NCBI GenBank assembly: GCA_002105175.1
Contig: MCGE01000010.1
Coordinates: forward strand, 1,612,001 to 1,676,000
Direction of reading: 5' to 3'
From: Absidia repens
Taxonomy: Eukaryota; Mucoromycota; Mucoromycetes; Mucorales; Cunninghamellaceae
Length of the DNA stretch: 64,000 nucleotides
Shown here: positions 62,153 through 64,000 of the stretch, piece by piece
Layout of the letters: every line of letters starts with the position of its first letter
Numbering within the stretch: position 1 is the first letter of the stretch
The notes under the pieces: generated by a model
Told to the model about the DNA's origin: nothing
Databases searched by the model: none
Seen by the model: the letters and a program-made list of their open reading frames with translations, nothing else
Position numbers and translations under genes: made by a program

Positions 62153-63185
62153 ATGTATCGGGAACTTGGCTTATTGCTGGTTTTGTTATTACCAGTGGCA
62201 CTTGTTTATTTATTTAGAGGTGATCATCTTCAACCATCAAACAAATCAAAAGCGAAGAAGACCAAAAAGAAGAACAAGAAGAAGGCGAACAAGTTGGCTA
62301 CAGAAAATGACATCGTTTCCAAGAACGATTTGAAATCAGCAACATCTACTTTGTCCCTGGTGGGTGATGATGTGCAACCACCTCAACAAACAAACTCGTC
62401 GCTTGATGCTGATGATGAACAACCCACCATAATCAACCGTGACAGCACTCACCATATAAAAAGCAAACAACAAAAACTGAATAAAACGAAGCAGCAACAG
62501 CAACAACAGCAACAACAGCAGAAGCAGCAAGCCAACCCTCGTCCGCCTTCGTCAAAACCTCCCAAAAAAGCCGACTTTCCACCTCTTGCTGCGACATCCT
62601 CTCCTCCACCGCAACATCAATTAAAGACCGCCGTCACCAAAGAACCGACCACAACCACAACCAACAACAACAGGGAAATTGATGAACACATGGACATGAC
62701 ACCTCGCTTTTCCCGTGTGATGCGTATTCGACCCGAAACCCCCGACGAACCATTATCACCTGTCCCTTATGAAGATGGATGGAATCGAACAAGTAAGTTT
62801 GTGATTATACTGTGTTGTTAGATAAGGCATGGCTCAAGCTGACCTTTTATATATATATACATATATAGAAACGAAATCGTATCAAGCAAGTGGGGGCGGT
62901 GGCTCGTCGACTGAGCCTGAACCATTGACGAAAAAGCAACGCGAAAATCGAGCACGGACAGCAAGAAAGAAGGAACTCAAGGCACAAGCAGATGCATTGC
63001 AAGATCAGCGGTTACGACAACATCAACGTCAATTGGAACAGGAACGAATCAAGGCGTTTTATACAACGGGGGCTGGAAAGAATACACCATGGGGATCTAA
63101 ACCAAAGAACAACCCACCAGGTAGCAGTAAAGTACCTACTGGCAAGCCTGGATTGAACGAATCTGGACAACTGATTTGGGATTAG
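62153..63185 (+). CDS. Unrecognised membrane-anchored Lys/Gln-rich protein
   Basis: Two exons, 62153-62792 and 62869-63185, 318 residues. The N-terminal segment LGLLLVLLLPVALVYLFRG looks like a signal anchor, immediately followed by a very basic stretch (KAKKTKKKNKKKANK), so the bulk is predicted to face the cytosol. The middle is Gln/Ser/Pro-rich with a short Gln run. A conserved-looking patch RFSRVMRIRPETPDEPLSPV leads to PYEDGWNR at the intron. The C-terminal half has a charged helix (KKQRENRARTARKKELKAQA, then LRQHQRQLEQERIKAFY) and ends LNESGQLIWD. I do not know the family. The ending and the charged helix suggest a conserved ER-type membrane protein, inferred only. A larger ATG at 61946 in frame adds only homopolymer-coded Phe and was rejected. 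Confidence 0.75.
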
Positions 63186-63436
63186 GACTTAGGACTTGGT
63201 TTAGATTATTTTATTAGTTGGTAGATAGATGATGATTATACATATTTATTCGTACTTGTTTGATATTAGTTTATTGATACGTAGTTTTTTTAGTGATGAT
63301 TTAGGGGTGTTCATGTTGTTTGTTGTTTTTGTAAATAAACGTCAAGGTACTCCGCTGGAGGCCTATTGAATAATAAATAGTGTACCTCTTTTAAAGTGTA
63401 GATTTTTGAGGGGAAGACAAATGGACTGTTCTACTC

Positions 63437-63476
<40 letters not shown>

Positions 63477-64000
63477 TTCAGCTGGTGGGCAATGGAGTTC
63501 TATTTTTTGGAAGGTATGTGTCTGTGTAGTTTGGAAAATGGCTATAGTAGCAATTTGGGATGCCTATAAAAAAAAGTGAAAAAGGGGAAGGGTCACTATG
63601 ATATGATTTTTTTTGAGTATGTCTTCAAGATTTCTTTATTGAACTCTATATTAGATACCATTCAAGTAGACCAAGTTAGAATACATTGTGTATCGTTTCA
63701 AGTCAAAGGAGTTTGTCTATGATTTAATAGCGCACTCTCCGCTCACTTCTTGTCTGTAACTGGGCACCTATATAGAGTATTGAATATGGCTCTATAGGAG
63801 CACTTTCAGTATCTGTTGGCAGGCCACATACTAGCCTGAAGACTAAATTGGGCCCACCTTTAAATATTAAACCCATAGACCTGGCATGGGTTTTTTTGTT
63901 GTGTATAAAAATGAATGCGGACGAATGACATCATTAGGAAAGATTTGTCGTTTATATGTGTTTGAAACAAATAAGGAATTTGGTCAGTCCAATGCAAATG
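63186..64000. other. Terminal intergenic DNA
   Basis: 3' flank with AATAAA near 63336, an (AT)n tract at 63440-63473, and AT-rich DNA to the window end. The inverted pair GGGCCCACC and CATGGGTTT near 63850-63895 is imperfect. No gene is seen. Confidence 0.45.
63440..63473. repeat. (AT)n microsatellite
   Basis: About 16 uninterrupted AT units in the terminal intergenic region; self-complementary and likely to vary in length. Confidence 0.9.

Overview
This window is nuclear DNA of a filamentous fungus, most probably an early-diverging Mucoromycota (Mucorales-type; the genus cannot be fixed from sequence alone). The evidence is AT-rich intergenic DNA with very long A/T homopolymers, many short introns (roughly 50-110 nt) with GTAAGT-like donors and T-rich tracts before TAG/CAG, and conserved eukaryotic genes. 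Several of those genes are commonly retained in Mucoromycota but absent from Saccharomyces (mitochondrial Hsp90 TRAP1, complex I subunits, ataxin-3). All gene models were spliced by eye; for almost all of them the exon lengths sum to a multiple of three and the phases agree across introns.

Layout, left to right. 1-14 kb: an HSF/SKN7-type transcription factor (minus, runs off the left edge), TFIIF beta, an unrecognised low-complexity coiled-coil protein, a small two-exon gene, a 3.9 kb gene-poor stretch holding a dispersed repeat, a small secreted acidic protein and an ataxin-3 deubiquitinase. 14-27 kb: a 14-exon ABCC/MRP-type ABC transporter, a second repeat copy with a degenerate ORF, ribosomal protein eS7 and the 49-kDa complex I subunit. 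27-39 kb: a DH-domain RhoGEF without a PH domain, an arrestin-like protein, a neutral-sphingomyelinase-like phosphodiesterase, an L-fuconate dehydratase-like enolase-superfamily enzyme, and a probable mitochondrial small protein divergent from TRAP1. 53-64 kb: SF3B1, a complex I B14.7-like (Tim17-fold) subunit, PSF1 of GINS, a tiny secreted peptide, NMN adenylyltransferase and an unrecognised membrane-anchored basic protein.

The most unusual region is 39.7-53.2 kb. Nine small genes lie head-to-tail on the plus strand with no other gene between them. Every copy has four exons with intron phases 2, 0, 0. Each encodes a protein of about 165-202 residues with a short N-terminus ending in a Cys-rich/Pro-Arg motif, four hydrophobic segments and a basic cytosolic-looking tail. 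Two subtypes (A and B) are interleaved. Genes 3-4-5 and 6-7-8 look like a three-gene block duplication, supported by matching promoters, intergenic DNA and a shared rare GC-AG intron. Copies of a dispersed hairpin-containing repeat sit between the duplicated units. I do not recognise the family by name; it is the best candidate here for an undescribed system.

Functionally the rest is a mixture of housekeeping genes (transcription, splicing, replication, translation, mitochondrial complex I and chaperone, NAD synthesis) and signalling or membrane genes. No operon-like logic links them, apart from a divergent promoter shared by TRAP1 and the small mitochondrial-type gene. A recurrent CCCGCC-containing motif lies upstream of several genes.
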